Assembly: GCF_037482405.1 (NCBI RefSeq)
Contig: NZ_JBBHZZ010000003.1
Coordinates: forward strand, 372,001 to 436,000
Length of the DNA stretch: 64,000 bases
Reading direction: 5' to 3'
DNA from: Pseudokineococcus marinus
GTDB taxonomy: Bacteria; Actinomycetota; Actinomycetes; Actinomycetales; Quadrisphaeraceae
Positions 11,665-20,540 of this stretch are shown here, one piece after another. Positions within the stretch are counted from its first letter, which is position 1. Every line of letters starts with the position of its first letter. Made by a program: the position numbers and the translations under genes. Below the pieces are notes generated by a model, which ran no database searches, was not told where the DNA came from, and saw nothing but the letters and a program-made list of their open reading frames with translations.

Positions 11665-12423
11665 ATGCCCGCCGAGACCACCCCTTCCGCCGCGGCGAGC
11701 ACCGGGGAGGCGCGCGCCGCCGCGCCCGACGCACGTCTGCCGGGCAGCGGCCTGCCCGACGCCGTCCTGTTCGACATGGACGGCACGCTCGTCGACACGG
11801 AGCCGGTGTGGTGGGCGGCGGAGCGGGCGCTCGTCGAGGCCCACGGCGGGGTGTGGACGGACTCCCAGGCGATGGCGCTCGTCGGCAACCAGCTCGAGGT
11901 GTCCGCCGAGGTGCTGCGGAGCGAGGGCGGCGTCGACCTGCCCGTGCGGGAGCTCATCGAGGTCCTCGGGGCGCAGGTCGGCGCGGAGCTGCGGCGCGAC
12001 CCGCGGTGGCGGCCCGGCGCGCACGAGCTGCTCACGGGACTCGCGGAGCGGGGCGTCCCGCTCGCGCTCGTGACGATGTCGTGGCGCTCGATGGCCGACG
12101 CCATGCTCGCCCACCTGCCCGACGGCCTCTTCGACGTCGTCGTCACGGGCGACGCGTGCGAGCGCGGCAAGCCGCACCCCGAGCCCTACCTGCGCGCCGC
12201 CGCGGCCCTGGGCGTCGAGCCGGCGCGCTGCGTGGCCGTCGAGGACAGCCCGACGGGACTGGCCTCCGCCGAGGCGGCCGGCGTGCCCGCGATCGCCGTC
12301 CCGCACGTCGTCGCCCTGCCGGAGGGGCCGGGACGCACGGTGGTCCCCACGCTGGCGGGCGTCGCGCCCGAGGACCTGCTCCCGCTCGTGGCCCGCCGGG
12401 GGAGCACCGCCACCGGATCGTGA
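11665..12423 (+). CDS. HAD-family hydrolase (beta-phosphoglucomutase/GS1-like)
   Basis: Haloacid-dehalogenase-fold phosphatase, 252 aa. Motif I is DMDGTLVDTEP with nucleophile Asp37 and acid/base Asp39. Motif II lies at ALVTMSW, the lysine motif in ERGKPHPEPYL, and the acidic metal motif in AVEDSPTGLASA. The cap after motif I makes it a subclass I member related to beta-phosphoglucomutase and sugar-phosphate phosphatases. The N-terminal ~30 residues are an Ala-rich extension. The true substrate is not evident from sequence or context. Confidence 0.88.
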   Translation: MPAETTPSAAASTGEARAAAPDARLPGSGLPDAVLFDMDGTLVDTEPVWWAAERALVEAHGGVWTDSQAMALVGNQLEVSAEVLRSEGGVDLPVRELIEVLGAQVGAELRRDPRWRPGAHELLTGLAERGVPLALVTMSWRSMADAMLAHLPDGLFDVVVTGDACERGKPHPEPYLRAAAALGVEPARCVAVEDSPTGLASAEAAGVPAIAVPHVVALPEGPGRTVVPTLAGVAPEDLLPLVARRGSTATGS

Positions 12424-12469
12424 CCGACGAGTCCGGCGCGGAGGGCTCCCCAGCCGCGCCCGGGCGCAC

Positions 12470-12475
12470 TAACGT
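12470..12475 (+). promoter_or_regulatory. Candidate -10 box (TAACGT) of the peptide ABC operon
   Basis: TAACGT lies 57 nt upstream of ATG 12532. It would give a conventional leader of about 50 nt carrying a GACGGAGCGAC ribosome-binding region. No good -35 was found. Confidence 0.4.
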
Positions 12476-12531
12476 CACTGCGCCGCCGACCGGACCGGTC
12501 GCGGCTTCCCCGAGGTGACGGAGCGACATCC

Positions 12532-14205
12532 ATGGTGCGAGGCATCGGCGGACGGGCCGCGGCCCTGCTGGCGGCCGGGGCGCTGCTGGCGACGGCGGGC
12601 TGCGCGGAGAGCCAGCGCGACGACGCGGGCGGCGAGGCCACCGGCGACGGCGGGGGCGGCGGCACCTTCGTCTTCGCGGCCAGCTCGGACCCCGTGGTCC
12701 TGGACCCGGCCTTCGCCAGCGACGGCGAGACCTTCCGCGTGGCGCGCCAGATGTTCGAGGGCCTCGTCGGCACCGAGCCCGGCACGCCCGACCCGGCGCC
12801 GCTGCTGGCGGAGTCGTGGGAGACGAGCGACGACGGCCTCACGTACACCTTCGACCTGCGCGACGACGTGACGTTCCACGACGGCACGACCTTCGACGCC
12901 GAGGCCGTCTGCGCCAACTTCGACCGCTGGCACGGCTGGACCGGGCTGCAGCAGAACGAGAACATCTCGTACTACTACAACTCGATCTTCCAGGGCTTCG
13001 CCGAGAGCGAGGACCCGGAGCTCGTCGGCGGCCTCTACGACAGCTGCGAGGCGCAGGACGAGCAGACCGCCGTCGTCACGCTCACGCGTCCCTTCGCCGG
13101 CTTCATCGCCTCCCTGTCGCTGCCGGCCTTCTCCATGCAGAGCCCCACGGCGATGGAGGAGCACGACGCCGACAACCTCGAGGGCACGGCGGACGACGTC
13201 CGCTTCAGCGCCTACGGCACCGAGCACCCCACGGGCACCGGCCCCTTCCAGTTCGGCAGCTGGGAGCGCGGGCAGTCCGTGACGCTGGAGCCGTACCCCG
13301 ACTACTGGGGCGACGCCGCGCAGGTCGACGAGGTCATCATCCAGACCATCGCCGACGGCAACGCCCGCCGGCAGGCCCTGGAGGGCGGGCAGGTCGACGG
13401 CTATGACCTCGTCGCCCCCGGTGACGTCGCCGCGCTCGAGGAGGCCGGCTTCCAGATCGAGGAGCGCGACCCCTTCAACGTGCTCTACCTGGGCATGAAC
13501 CAGGCCGTGCCCGAGCTCGCCGACCCGCGGGTGCGCCAGGCCATCGCCCACGCCATCGACAAGGACGCCGTCATCAGCCAGTCGATGCCCGAGGGCACGA
13601 CGGCGGCGACGCAGTTCATGCCGGACATCGTCACGGGGTACTCCGACGACGTCGAGACCTACGACTACGACCAGGACCGGGCGCGCGAGCTGCTCGCCGA
13701 GGCCGGCCAGAGCGACCTGACGGTCGACTTCGTGTACCCGACCGGCGTCTCGCGGCCGTACATGCCGAGCCCCGAGGACACCTTCGTCGCGATCCGCAGC
13801 CAGCTCGAGGCCGTCGGCATCACCGTCAACCCGGTGGCGCTGCCCTGGTCGCCCGACTACCTGGACCGCATCCAGGGCACCGAGGACCACGGCCTGCACC
13901 TGCTCGGCTGGACCGGCGACTACAACGACCCGGACAACTTCGTCGGCGTCTTCTTCGGCACCCCGAAGAACGAGTGGGGCTTCGACAACCCCGAGCTCTT
14001 CACCGCCCTGTCCGACGCCCGCGGCCTCGCGACGGCGGACGAGCAGGGCCCGGCGTACGAGGCGATCAACCAGCAGATCATGGAGTTCCTGCCGGGCGTC
14101 CCGCTCGCCTCGCCGGTCCCGTCGCTGGCCTTCGCCGAGGACGTGGAGGGCTACGAGACGAGCCCCGTCCAGGACGAGGTGTGGAACGGGGTGACGGTCA
14201 GCTGA
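12532..14205 (+). CDS. ABC transporter substrate-binding lipoprotein, peptide/nickel (SBP_bac_5) family
   Basis: Extracellular binding component of a dipeptide/oligopeptide-type importer, 557 aa. The signal peptide ends in a lipobox (LATAGC) with Cys24 as the lipidated residue, followed by an acidic Gly-rich linker. The mature part has SBP_bac_5 features: LDPAFASDGETFRVARQMFEGL near the start, DDVTFHDGTTFDAEAVCANF, and late segments describing the two-lobed fold. It begins a five-gene operon with two permeases and two ATPases, interrupted after this gene by an assembly gap. The ligand (peptide, nickel or glycoside) is not resolvable. Confidence 0.92.
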   Translation: MVRGIGGRAAALLAAGALLATAGCAESQRDDAGGEATGDGGGGGTFVFAASSDPVVLDPAFASDGETFRVARQMFEGLVGTEPGTPDPAPLLAESWETSDDGLTYTFDLRDDVTFHDGTTFDAEAVCANFDRWHGWTGLQQNENISYYYNSIFQGFAESEDPELVGGLYDSCEAQDEQTAVVTLTRPFAGFIASLSLPAFSMQSPTAMEEHDADNLEGTADDVRFSAYGTEHPTGTGPFQFGSWERGQSVTLEPYPDYWGDAAQVDEVIIQTIADGNARRQALEGGQVDGYDLVAPGDVAALEEAGFQIEERDPFNVLYLGMNQAVPELADPRVRQAIAHAIDKDAVISQSMPEGTTAATQFMPDIVTGYSDDVETYDYDQDRARELLAEAGQSDLTVDFVYPTGVSRPYMPSPEDTFVAIRSQLEAVGITVNPVALPWSPDYLDRIQGTEDHGLHLLGWTGDYNDPDNFVGVFFGTPKNEWGFDNPELFTALSDARGLATADEQGPAYEAINQQIMEFLPGVPLASPVPSLAFAEDVEGYETSPVQDEVWNGVTVS

Positions 14206-14224
14206 CCGGAACCCCGCTCCCGAC

Positions 14225-14404
14225 NNNNNNNNNNNNNNNNNNNNNNNNNNNNNNNNNNNNNNNNNNNNNNNNNNNNNNNNNNNNNNNNNNNNNNNNNNNN
14301 NNNNNNNNNNNNNNNNNNNNNNNNNNNNNNNNNNNNNNNNNNNNNNNNNNNNNNNNNNNNNNNNNNNNNNNNNNNNNNNNNNNNNNNNNNNNNNNNNNNN
14401 NNNN
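14225..14404. other. Assembly gap (180 N)
   Basis: N-run between the binding-protein gene and the first permease gene. The flank immediately after it is a strong hairpin (14407-14428). The true length may differ from 180. Confidence 0.99.
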
Positions 14405-14406
14405 GC

Positions 14407-14428
14407 GCCGGGGGCCCTCGCCCCCGGC
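14407..14428 (+). terminator. Intercistronic hairpin before the first peptide permease
   Basis: Arms GCCGGGGGC and GCCCCCGGC flank a CCTC loop, ending 17 nt before GTG 14446. Hairpins between binding-protein and permease genes often cause partial termination or protect the upstream mRNA; that role here is inference. Confidence 0.45.
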
Positions 14429-14445
14429 GGTCACGGGAGCCCGGC

Positions 14446-15450
14446 GTGCTGAGGTTCGTCGTCCGCCGCCTGGCGCTCGTCGTCCCCGTGCTGCTCGGCC
14501 TCTCGGTGCTCCTCTTCGCCTGGCTGCGGGCGCTGCCCGGGGACCCGGCGCGCACGCTGCTCGGCGAGCGCGCCACGCCGGCGGCGGTGGAGCGCATCAC
14601 CGAGGCCTACGGCTTCGACCGCCCCCTGCCGGCGCAGTACCTCACCTACCTCGGCAAGCTGCTGACGGGCGACCTGGGGACGTCGTCGCGCACGGGCGAG
14701 CCCGTGCTCGAGAGCTTCCTCCAGCGCTTCCCCGCGACGATCGAGCTCGCGGTCGCGGCGCTGCTCGTCGCCGTCGTCCTCGGCATCCCGCTGGGCTACG
14801 TGGCGGCCCGCCGGCACGGCAGCGCCCTCGACACCACGCTCGTGGGCGGCTCGCTGCTGGGCACCGTCATCCCGGTGTTCTTCCTCGCCTACCTGCTCAA
14901 GCTCGTCTTCGCGGTGCAGCTCGGCTGGCTGCCGACGGCGGGCCGCCAGGACCCGCGGATCGACGCGACGCACGTGACGAACTTCTACGTGCTCGACGGG
15001 CTGCTGACGCGCGAGTGGGACGCCTCGTGGGACGCCGTCGTCCACCTGGTGCTGCCCGCGCTGGCGCTCGGCACCATCCCGCTGGCCATCATCGTGCGCA
15101 TCACCCGCGCCTCGGTCCTCGAGGTGACGGGGCAGGACTACGTGCGCACGGCCGAGGCCAAGGGGCTGGCGCGCTCGCTCGTGCGCCGCCGCCACGTGCT
15201 GCGCAACGCGCTGCTGCCGGTGCTGACGACCGTGGGCCTGCAGACGGGCCTGCTGCTGTCGGGAGCCGTGCTCACCGAGACGGTCTTCGCCATCAACGGC
15301 ATCGGCAGCTACCTCTTCGACTCCATCTCGACCCTGGACTACCCCGTGCTGCAGGGCTTCATCCTCTTCATCGCGCTCGTCTACGCCCTCGTCAACCTCG
15401 TCGTCGACGTCGGCTACGGCGTCATCGACCCGCGGGTGCGCGTCTCGTGA
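14446..15450 (+). CDS. ABC transporter permease, DppB/OppB type
   Basis: Inner-membrane permease of the peptide importer, 334 aa with about six transmembrane segments. The N-terminus LRFVVRRLALVVPVLLG and the following LPGDPAR are typical of DppB. The EAA loop that contacts the ATPases is visible as YVRTAEAKGLARSLVRRRHVLRNALLPV. Its end overlaps the next permease by 4 nt (GTGA). Start GTG 14446 is chosen because it directly precedes the conserved first helix. Confidence 0.92.
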   Translation: MLRFVVRRLALVVPVLLGLSVLLFAWLRALPGDPARTLLGERATPAAVERITEAYGFDRPLPAQYLTYLGKLLTGDLGTSSRTGEPVLESFLQRFPATIELAVAALLVAVVLGIPLGYVAARRHGSALDTTLVGGSLLGTVIPVFFLAYLLKLVFAVQLGWLPTAGRQDPRIDATHVTNFYVLDGLLTREWDASWDAVVHLVLPALALGTIPLAIIVRITRASVLEVTGQDYVRTAEAKGLARSLVRRRHVLRNALLPVLTTVGLQTGLLLSGAVLTETVFAINGIGSYLFDSISTLDYPVLQGFILFIALVYALVNLVVDVGYGVIDPRVRVS

Positions 15451-16421
15451 GCGGCGTCCACCTGCCCCCGGCCGGGGGGCCCCCGGGCGCCCCGGAGGAC
15501 GACCCGCCCGCGGGCACGCCCGCCGAGCTCGCGCTCGAGCCCGTCGCCGAGGACGAGCGCGGCACCAGCCTGTGGCGCGGCGCCTGGCGGCGGCTGCGGC
15601 GCGACCCCGGCGCGATCGCCGGCGCCGTCATCGTCCTGGTCTTCGCGCTCGTCGCCCTGCTGGCGCCGCTCATCGCGCCGTACGCCCCGGCGGGCGCGCA
15701 GTGGGCGAACCAGGTGACGCCGTCGTCGGTGCCCGGGCCGAGCGACGAGCACCTGCTCGGCCTCGACAGCTTCGGGTCGGACCTCTTCACGCAGCTCGTC
15801 TACGGCGCGCGGCAGTCGCTCGTCATCGGGGTCGTGTCGACGGTCATCGGGCTGGGCTTCGGCGCGGCGCTCGGCCTGCTGGCCGGCGCCTTCGGCGGCG
15901 CCGTCGACGTGGCGGTCATGCGCGTCGTCGACATCATGCTGTCGATCCCCAGCCTCCTGCTGGCCGTCAGCGTCGCCGCGGTCATCGGCCCCAGCCCGAC
16001 CGCCCTCATGATCGCCATCGGAGCCGCGCAGGTGCCGATCTTCGCCCGTCTGCTGCGCGGCTCCATGCTCGGCCAGCGCAGCAGCGACTACGTGCTGGCG
16101 GCCTCCTCGCTGGGGCTGCGACGCCGTCGGGTCGTCATGAGCCACATGCTCCCGAACTCCCTCAGCCCCGTCATCGTCCAGGGCACCCTCACGCTGGCGA
16201 CGGCGATCATCGAGGTGGCGGCGCTGTCCTACCTCGGCCTCGGCGACCCGAACCCGACCGTCGCCGAGTGGGGCCGGATGCTCGTGCGGGCGCAGGACCG
16301 CCTCGCCACCGACCCGCACCTGGCCGTCCTGCCGGGCGTCTGCATCGCCGTCACCGCTCTGGGCTTCACGCTCTTCGGCGAGGCGCTGCGCGAGTCCCTC
16401 GACCCCACCTTCCGCCGATGA
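15447..16421 (+). CDS. ABC transporter permease, DppC/OppC type
   Basis: Second permease of the peptide importer, 324 aa. A ~45-residue Pro/Gly/Glu-rich cytoplasmic head precedes the first helix (GAVIVLVFALVALLAPLIAPY). The extracellular motif HLLGLDSFGSDLFTQLVYGARQSL is characteristic of DppC proteins, as is the EAA loop near LAASSLGLRRRRVVMSHMLPN. The GTG start overlaps the previous stop (GTGA) and its own stop overlaps the next gene (ATGA), so all are co-translated. Confidence 0.93.
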   Translation: MSGVHLPPAGGPPGAPEDDPPAGTPAELALEPVAEDERGTSLWRGAWRRLRRDPGAIAGAVIVLVFALVALLAPLIAPYAPAGAQWANQVTPSSVPGPSDEHLLGLDSFGSDLFTQLVYGARQSLVIGVVSTVIGLGFGAALGLLAGAFGGAVDVAVMRVVDIMLSIPSLLLAVSVAAVIGPSPTALMIAIGAAQVPIFARLLRGSMLGQRSSDYVLAASSLGLRRRRVVMSHMLPNSLSPVIVQGTLTLATAIIEVAALSYLGLGDPNPTVAEWGRMLVRAQDRLATDPHLAVLPGVCIAVTALGFTLFGEALRESLDPTFRR

Positions 16422-17518
16422 GCCCGCACCCGCCCTCGCGCGGCGCGGGCGCCCCCGACGACCGGAGCGACGTGCCACCAGCGACCGGCGACGACCCCGC
16501 GCGGGGCGCCGAGCCCCTGCTCGAGGTCCGCGACCTCACCGTCGACTTCCTGCGCCGGGGCAGCGAGCCCGCGCGCGCCGTCGACGGCGTCAGCCTCTCC
16601 GTCCGCCCCGGCGAGGTCATGGGCCTCGTGGGGGAGTCGGGCAGCGGGAAGTCCGTGACCTCGCTCGCCGTCATGGGCCTGCTGCCGCGGCGCTCGAGCC
16701 GCGTGGGCGGCTCCGTGCGCCTCGGCGGCACCGAGCTGCTGGGGATGGCGCCGCGGCGCCTCGCCGGGCTCCGGGGCGACCAGATGGCGATGGTCTTCCA
16801 GGACCCGATGAGCTCCCTCAACCCGGTGGTGCCGATCGGGACGCAGGTCACCGAGGTCCTGCGCACCCACACCGACGCCGACCGCGCCGCCGCGCGCGAG
16901 GAGGCCGAGGACCTGCTGCGGCGGGTCGGCATCCCCGACCCGCGCCGACGGCTGCGCGACTACCCGCACCAGCTGTCGGGCGGCATGCGCCAGCGCGCGC
17001 TCATCGCCATCGCCCTGGCCTGCAAGCCGCGGCTGCTCATCGCCGACGAGCCCACGACGGCGCTCGACGTGACCATCCAGGCGCAGGTGCTCGAGCTGCT
17101 GCGCCGGCTCGTGGGGGAGACCGGGACCGCCATGCTGCTCATCACGCACGACCTGGGCGTCGTCGCGGGCCTCTGCGACGACGTCACGGTCATGTACTCC
17201 GGCCGCGTCGTCGAGACGGCGCCGCGCCGCGAGCTCTTCGCCCGGCCGGCGCACCGCTACACCGAGGGGCTGCTCGCCTCGGTGCCGCGGCTGGACTCCT
17301 CGCGGGGGGAGCCGCTGCGTCCCATCCCGGGGACGCCGCGCGACGTGCTGCCGTGGGCGCGGGCCTGCGCCTTCGCCCCGCGCTGCGCGCACGCCGACCG
17401 CGCGTGCGCCGACCCCGGGCTGGCCCTGGCCGGGCACCCGGGGCTGCCGGAGGACCACCTCGCGCGCTGCGTCCACCCCGCCGTGCCCGAGGCGGCGACG
17501 ACGGGGGCCGGCGCGTGA
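16418..17518 (+). CDS. ABC transporter ATP-binding protein, DppD/OppD type
   Basis: First ATPase of the peptide importer, 366 aa. Walker A is GESGSGKS (residues 72-79), the signature is LSGGMRQRALIA, and Walker B is LLIADEPTTALDVT. A C-terminal oligopeptide-transporter domain carries cysteines in ARACAFAPRCAHADRACAD, which in DppD homologues can bind an iron-sulfur cluster. An unstructured ~30-residue head precedes the ABC domain. ATG 16418 overlaps the preceding stop. Confidence 0.93.
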   Translation: MSPHPPSRGAGAPDDRSDVPPATGDDPARGAEPLLEVRDLTVDFLRRGSEPARAVDGVSLSVRPGEVMGLVGESGSGKSVTSLAVMGLLPRRSSRVGGSVRLGGTELLGMAPRRLAGLRGDQMAMVFQDPMSSLNPVVPIGTQVTEVLRTHTDADRAAAREEAEDLLRRVGIPDPRRRLRDYPHQLSGGMRQRALIAIALACKPRLLIADEPTTALDVTIQAQVLELLRRLVGETGTAMLLITHDLGVVAGLCDDVTVMYSGRVVETAPRRELFARPAHRYTEGLLASVPRLDSSRGEPLRPIPGTPRDVLPWARACAFAPRCAHADRACADPGLALAGHPGLPEDHLARCVHPAVPEAATTGAGA

Positions 17519-18660
17519 GCGCGCCGGCGGCCGACGCCGGGGCCGCGCGGCCGGCGGCCGAGGGACCGGCGGCGGAGGGGGCGCAGCAGGACGACGTCCT
17601 CCTGCGCGTGCGGGGCCTGCAGGTGCACTTCCCCATCAAGAAGGGCCTGCTGCTGGACCGCACGGTCGGGCACGTGCGTGCCGTCGACGGCGTCGACCTC
17701 GACCTGCGGCGCGGGCAGACCTACGGGCTCGTCGGGGAGTCGGGCTGCGGCAAGTCGACGCTCGGGCGCGCGGTGCTGCGCCTGGGGGAGCCGACCGCCG
17801 GCAGCGTCGAGCTCGACGGGCAGGACGTCCTCGCCCTGCGCCGCGACGAGCTGCGCTCGCTGCGGCGGCGGATGCAGATGGTCTTCCAGGACCCGATGTC
17901 GAGCCTCGACCCGCGCCAGAGCGTGGAGAGCACCCTCACCGAGCCGCTGCGCGCGCACGGCGCGCCGGGCGGGCCCCGGGCGTGGCGCGAGCGGGTGCTC
18001 GAGCTGCTCGAGGTCGTCGGGCTCCCGGCGTCGGCCGCCGCCCGCTACCCGCACGAGTTCTCCGGCGGCCAGCGCCAGCGCATCGGCATCGCCCGGGCCG
18101 TGGCGCTCTCGCCCGACCTCGTCGTCGCCGACGAGCCGGTCAGCGCCCTCGACGTGTCGGTGCAGGCGCAGGTCGTCAACCTCCTCGAGGAGCTGCAGGA
18201 GCGCCTGGGGCTGACCTACCTCGTCATCGCCCACGACCTGGCCGTCGTCCGGCACATCAGCGACGTCGTCGGCGTCATGTACCTCGGCGTCGTCGTCGAG
18301 CAGGCGCCGAGCGACGAGCTCTACGCCAACCCGCTGCACCCGTACACGCTGTCGCTGATGTCGGCGATCCCCGTGCCGGACCCGGCCGTCGAGGACTCGC
18401 GCGAGCGGATCCTCCTCACCGGCGACCTCCCGAGCCCGGCCTCACCGCCGTCGGGCTGCCGCTTCCACACCCGCTGCCCGTTCCGGCAGGCGACGCGGTG
18501 CCACGACGAGGTGCCGCGGCCGCGCGAGCTCGCGCCGGGGCACGTCGTCGCCTGCCACTGGGCCGAGGAGGTGCGCGACGGGCGCGTCCGGGCCAGCGCG
18601 GCCTCCCACGACCCGACGGCGACCAGCGCGGCGGAGGGCGGGACGGCGCCGCGGGACTGA
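17515..18660 (+). CDS. ABC transporter ATP-binding protein, DppF/OppF type
   Basis: Second ATPase of the peptide importer, 381 aa. Walker A is GESGCGKS (74-81), the signature FSGGQRQRIGIA and Walker B LVVADEPVSALDVS. The diagnostic OppF segment VHFPIKKGLLL precedes Walker A. The C-terminal extension has the Cys-containing CRFHTRCPFRQATRC region of OppD/F proteins. It is the last gene of the operon and its GTG overlaps the dppD-type stop (GTGA). Confidence 0.93.
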   Translation: MSAPAADAGAARPAAEGPAAEGAQQDDVLLRVRGLQVHFPIKKGLLLDRTVGHVRAVDGVDLDLRRGQTYGLVGESGCGKSTLGRAVLRLGEPTAGSVELDGQDVLALRRDELRSLRRRMQMVFQDPMSSLDPRQSVESTLTEPLRAHGAPGGPRAWRERVLELLEVVGLPASAAARYPHEFSGGQRQRIGIARAVALSPDLVVADEPVSALDVSVQAQVVNLLEELQERLGLTYLVIAHDLAVVRHISDVVGVMYLGVVVEQAPSDELYANPLHPYTLSLMSAIPVPDPAVEDSRERILLTGDLPSPASPPSGCRFHTRCPFRQATRCHDEVPRPRELAPGHVVACHWAEEVRDGRVRASAASHDPTATSAAEGGTAPRD

Positions 18661-18700
18661 CCCGGGCCGGTCCCGGCGCGCCCGCTCGCCCCGGGTGCGC

Positions 18701-18706
18701 TAGGCA
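18701..18706 (+). promoter_or_regulatory. Weak leaderless -10 box (TAGGCA) of DUF421 gene
   Basis: TAGGCA ends 6 nt before ATG 18713. It lacks the final T of the consensus but keeps the position. Confidence 0.35.
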
Positions 18707-18712
18707 GGCGGC

Positions 18713-19255
18713 ATGTGGTTCGACGCGTGGGGCGACCTGGGGCGGGTCCTGGCCGTGGGGGCGAGCGCCTACGTCGCCCTCGTGGTGCTGCTGCGCGTGT
18801 CGGGCAAGCGGACCCTGGCCAAGCTCAACGCCTTCGACCTCGTCGTCACGGTGGCGCTGGGCTCGACCCTGGCCACGATCCTGCTGAGCAGCGACGTCTC
18901 CTGGGCCGAGGGCGCGCTGGCGCTCGTGCTGCTCGTCGGGCTGCAGCTGGTGGTGGCGTGGACGACCACGCGGTGGCCGGCCAGCCGCCGGGTCCTCACC
19001 TCGGCGCCGACGCTCCTGCTGTGGCGCGGCGAGGTGCGCGAGGAGGCCCTGCGCACCCAGCGGGTGTCGCCCTCCGAGCTGCGACAGGCGGTGCGCGCCA
19101 GCGGTGCGGGCGACGTGTCCCGCGTCGGCGCCGTCGTGCTCGAGAGCGACGGCAGCCTCAGCGTCGTCCCGGAGTCCTCGCTCGGGGACGCCTCCGCCCT
19201 CGCCGACGTCCCGGGCGCCGCCCGGCGGGGCCGGCCGGGGCACCGCCGGGCCTGA
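18713..19255 (+). CDS. DUF421 family membrane protein (YetF-like)
   Basis: 180-aa membrane protein of the DUF421/YetF family. The family core VLLRVSGKRTLAKLNAFDLVVTVALGS is intact at about residues 22-48, followed by two further hydrophobic helices and a cytosolic domain with the conserved VSPSELRQAVR stretch. Bacillus YetF-type proteins are linked to spore and envelope physiology, but no activity is established. It stands alone between the peptide importer and the M50 protease. Confidence 0.88.
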   Translation: MWFDAWGDLGRVLAVGASAYVALVVLLRVSGKRTLAKLNAFDLVVTVALGSTLATILLSSDVSWAEGALALVLLVGLQLVVAWTTTRWPASRRVLTSAPTLLLWRGEVREEALRTQRVSPSELRQAVRASGAGDVSRVGAVVLESDGSLSVVPESSLGDASALADVPGAARRGRPGHRRA

Positions 19256-19331
19256 GCGCGCGTCCCGCGCACCCGTGCGGCTCCCTGCGCGTCAGCCCAC
19301 CGCCCGCGCCGGGGGCAGCGGGCCGCGCCCG

Positions 19332-19337
19332 TAGGCT
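19332..19337 (+). promoter_or_regulatory. Leaderless -10 box (TAGGCT) of M50 protease gene
   Basis: TAGGCT ends 6 nt before GTG 19344, which fixes that start codon. Confidence 0.55.
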
Positions 19338-19343
19338 CGGGGG

Positions 19344-20540
19344 GTGCACGCGCCCGCCGCCCGACCCCAGCCCCCGGCCGCGGGACCGCCGTCCCGCGGC
19401 GACCGCGACGGCTGGCGCCTCGGCACGATCGCGGGGGTGCCCGTCGTCCTGGCGCGCTCCTGGGTCGTCATCGCCGTCGTCGTCACCCTGCTCTTCGCCC
19501 CCACGGTCGCCCGCACGGCCCCCGAGCTGGGTGGCGCGGGGTCGGTCGTCGTGGCCCTCGCGTACGCGCTCGTGCTCGCGCTGTCGGTGCTCGTCCACGA
19601 GGTGGCGCACGCGCTGACCGCCCGGGCCGTCGGCCTGCCGCCGACCAAGATCGTCCTCACGCTGTGGGGCGGCCACACGACCTTCGCGACGGACGCGACG
19701 ACGCCGGGCCGCAGCTTCGTCGTCGCGGCCGTCGGCCCCGCCTCCAACGCCGTGCTGGCGGGCGTCGGCGCCCTGCTCGTGCTCGCGACGACGCCGGGCG
19801 GCCTGCCCTGGCTCCTCCTGTCCGCGCTCGCGCTGGCCAACCTCTTCGTCGCCGTCTTCAACGTCCTCCCCGGCCTCCCGCTCGACGGGGGCCGGATGCT
19901 CGAGGCCGGCGTGTGGGCGGTCACCGGCGACCGGCTGCGCGCGACGGTCGTCTCGGCCTGGGCCGGGCGGGTGCTCGCCGTCGTGGCCGTCGTCGTGCTC
20001 CTCGGCCTGCCGCTGTCGCGCGGGGAGCGCCCGTCCCTCCTCTTCGTGGCGTGGGCCGCGCTCGTGGCCGGGACGCTGTGGACCGGCGCCAGCGCGGTGC
20101 TCGCCGACGCCCGCCTGCGCGGGCGCGTGGCCGCCCTGCGCGCGGACGCGCTGGCCGCCCCGGCCGTCGGCGCGCCCCTGCACGCCGACGTCGCCTCCGT
20201 GGCCGCGGCCGCCGACGCGGCCGGGGCGTCCGAGGTCGTGCTCCTCGAGGGCGACGGCCGCCCCGTGGCGGTGGTGGACCGCGAGGCCGTCGGCCGCGTG
20301 CCGCGCGAGCGCTGGACCTCCGTCGCCGCCACGTCCGTGGCTCGGCCGCTCACCGGCCCGCCGCTGCCGGCCGACGCCGCCGGCCAGCGCCTCGTGCAGC
20401 TGCTGGCCGCCGGCAGCGGGCACTCCGAGGCCGTCACCGGCTCCGAGGTCGTCGCGGTCGTCGACGCCGCCGGCCGGGTCGTCGGCCTGCTGCGCGGCGC
20501 CGACGTCGTCGCAGCCGCGCGGCGCGGGGGCCGGTCGTGA
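19344..20540 (+). CDS. Site-2 protease family (M50) membrane metalloprotease
   Basis: Intramembrane zinc protease of the S2P/SpoIVFB type, 398 aa. HEVAH at residues 85-89 supplies two zinc ligands and the catalytic Glu86; the third ligand is in NVLPGLPLDGGRML. Several hydrophobic helices surround these motifs. After the membrane part there are about 130 residues resembling a degenerate CBS-domain pair (VVLLEGDGRPVAVVDREAV, VVAVVDAAGRVVGLLRGADV). It is coupled to the tRNA methyltransferase by GTGA overlap, an arrangement common upstream of the proteasome genes in actinobacteria. Substrate unknown. Confidence 0.92.
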   Translation: MHAPAARPQPPAAGPPSRGDRDGWRLGTIAGVPVVLARSWVVIAVVVTLLFAPTVARTAPELGGAGSVVVALAYALVLALSVLVHEVAHALTARAVGLPPTKIVLTLWGGHTTFATDATTPGRSFVVAAVGPASNAVLAGVGALLVLATTPGGLPWLLLSALALANLFVAVFNVLPGLPLDGGRMLEAGVWAVTGDRLRATVVSAWAGRVLAVVAVVVLLGLPLSRGERPSLLFVAWAALVAGTLWTGASAVLADARLRGRVAALRADALAAPAVGAPLHADVASVAAAADAAGASEVVLLEGDGRPVAVVDREAVGRVPRERWTSVAATSVARPLTGPPLPADAAGQRLVQLLAAGSGHSEAVTGSEVVAVVDAAGRVVGLLRGADVVAAARRGGRS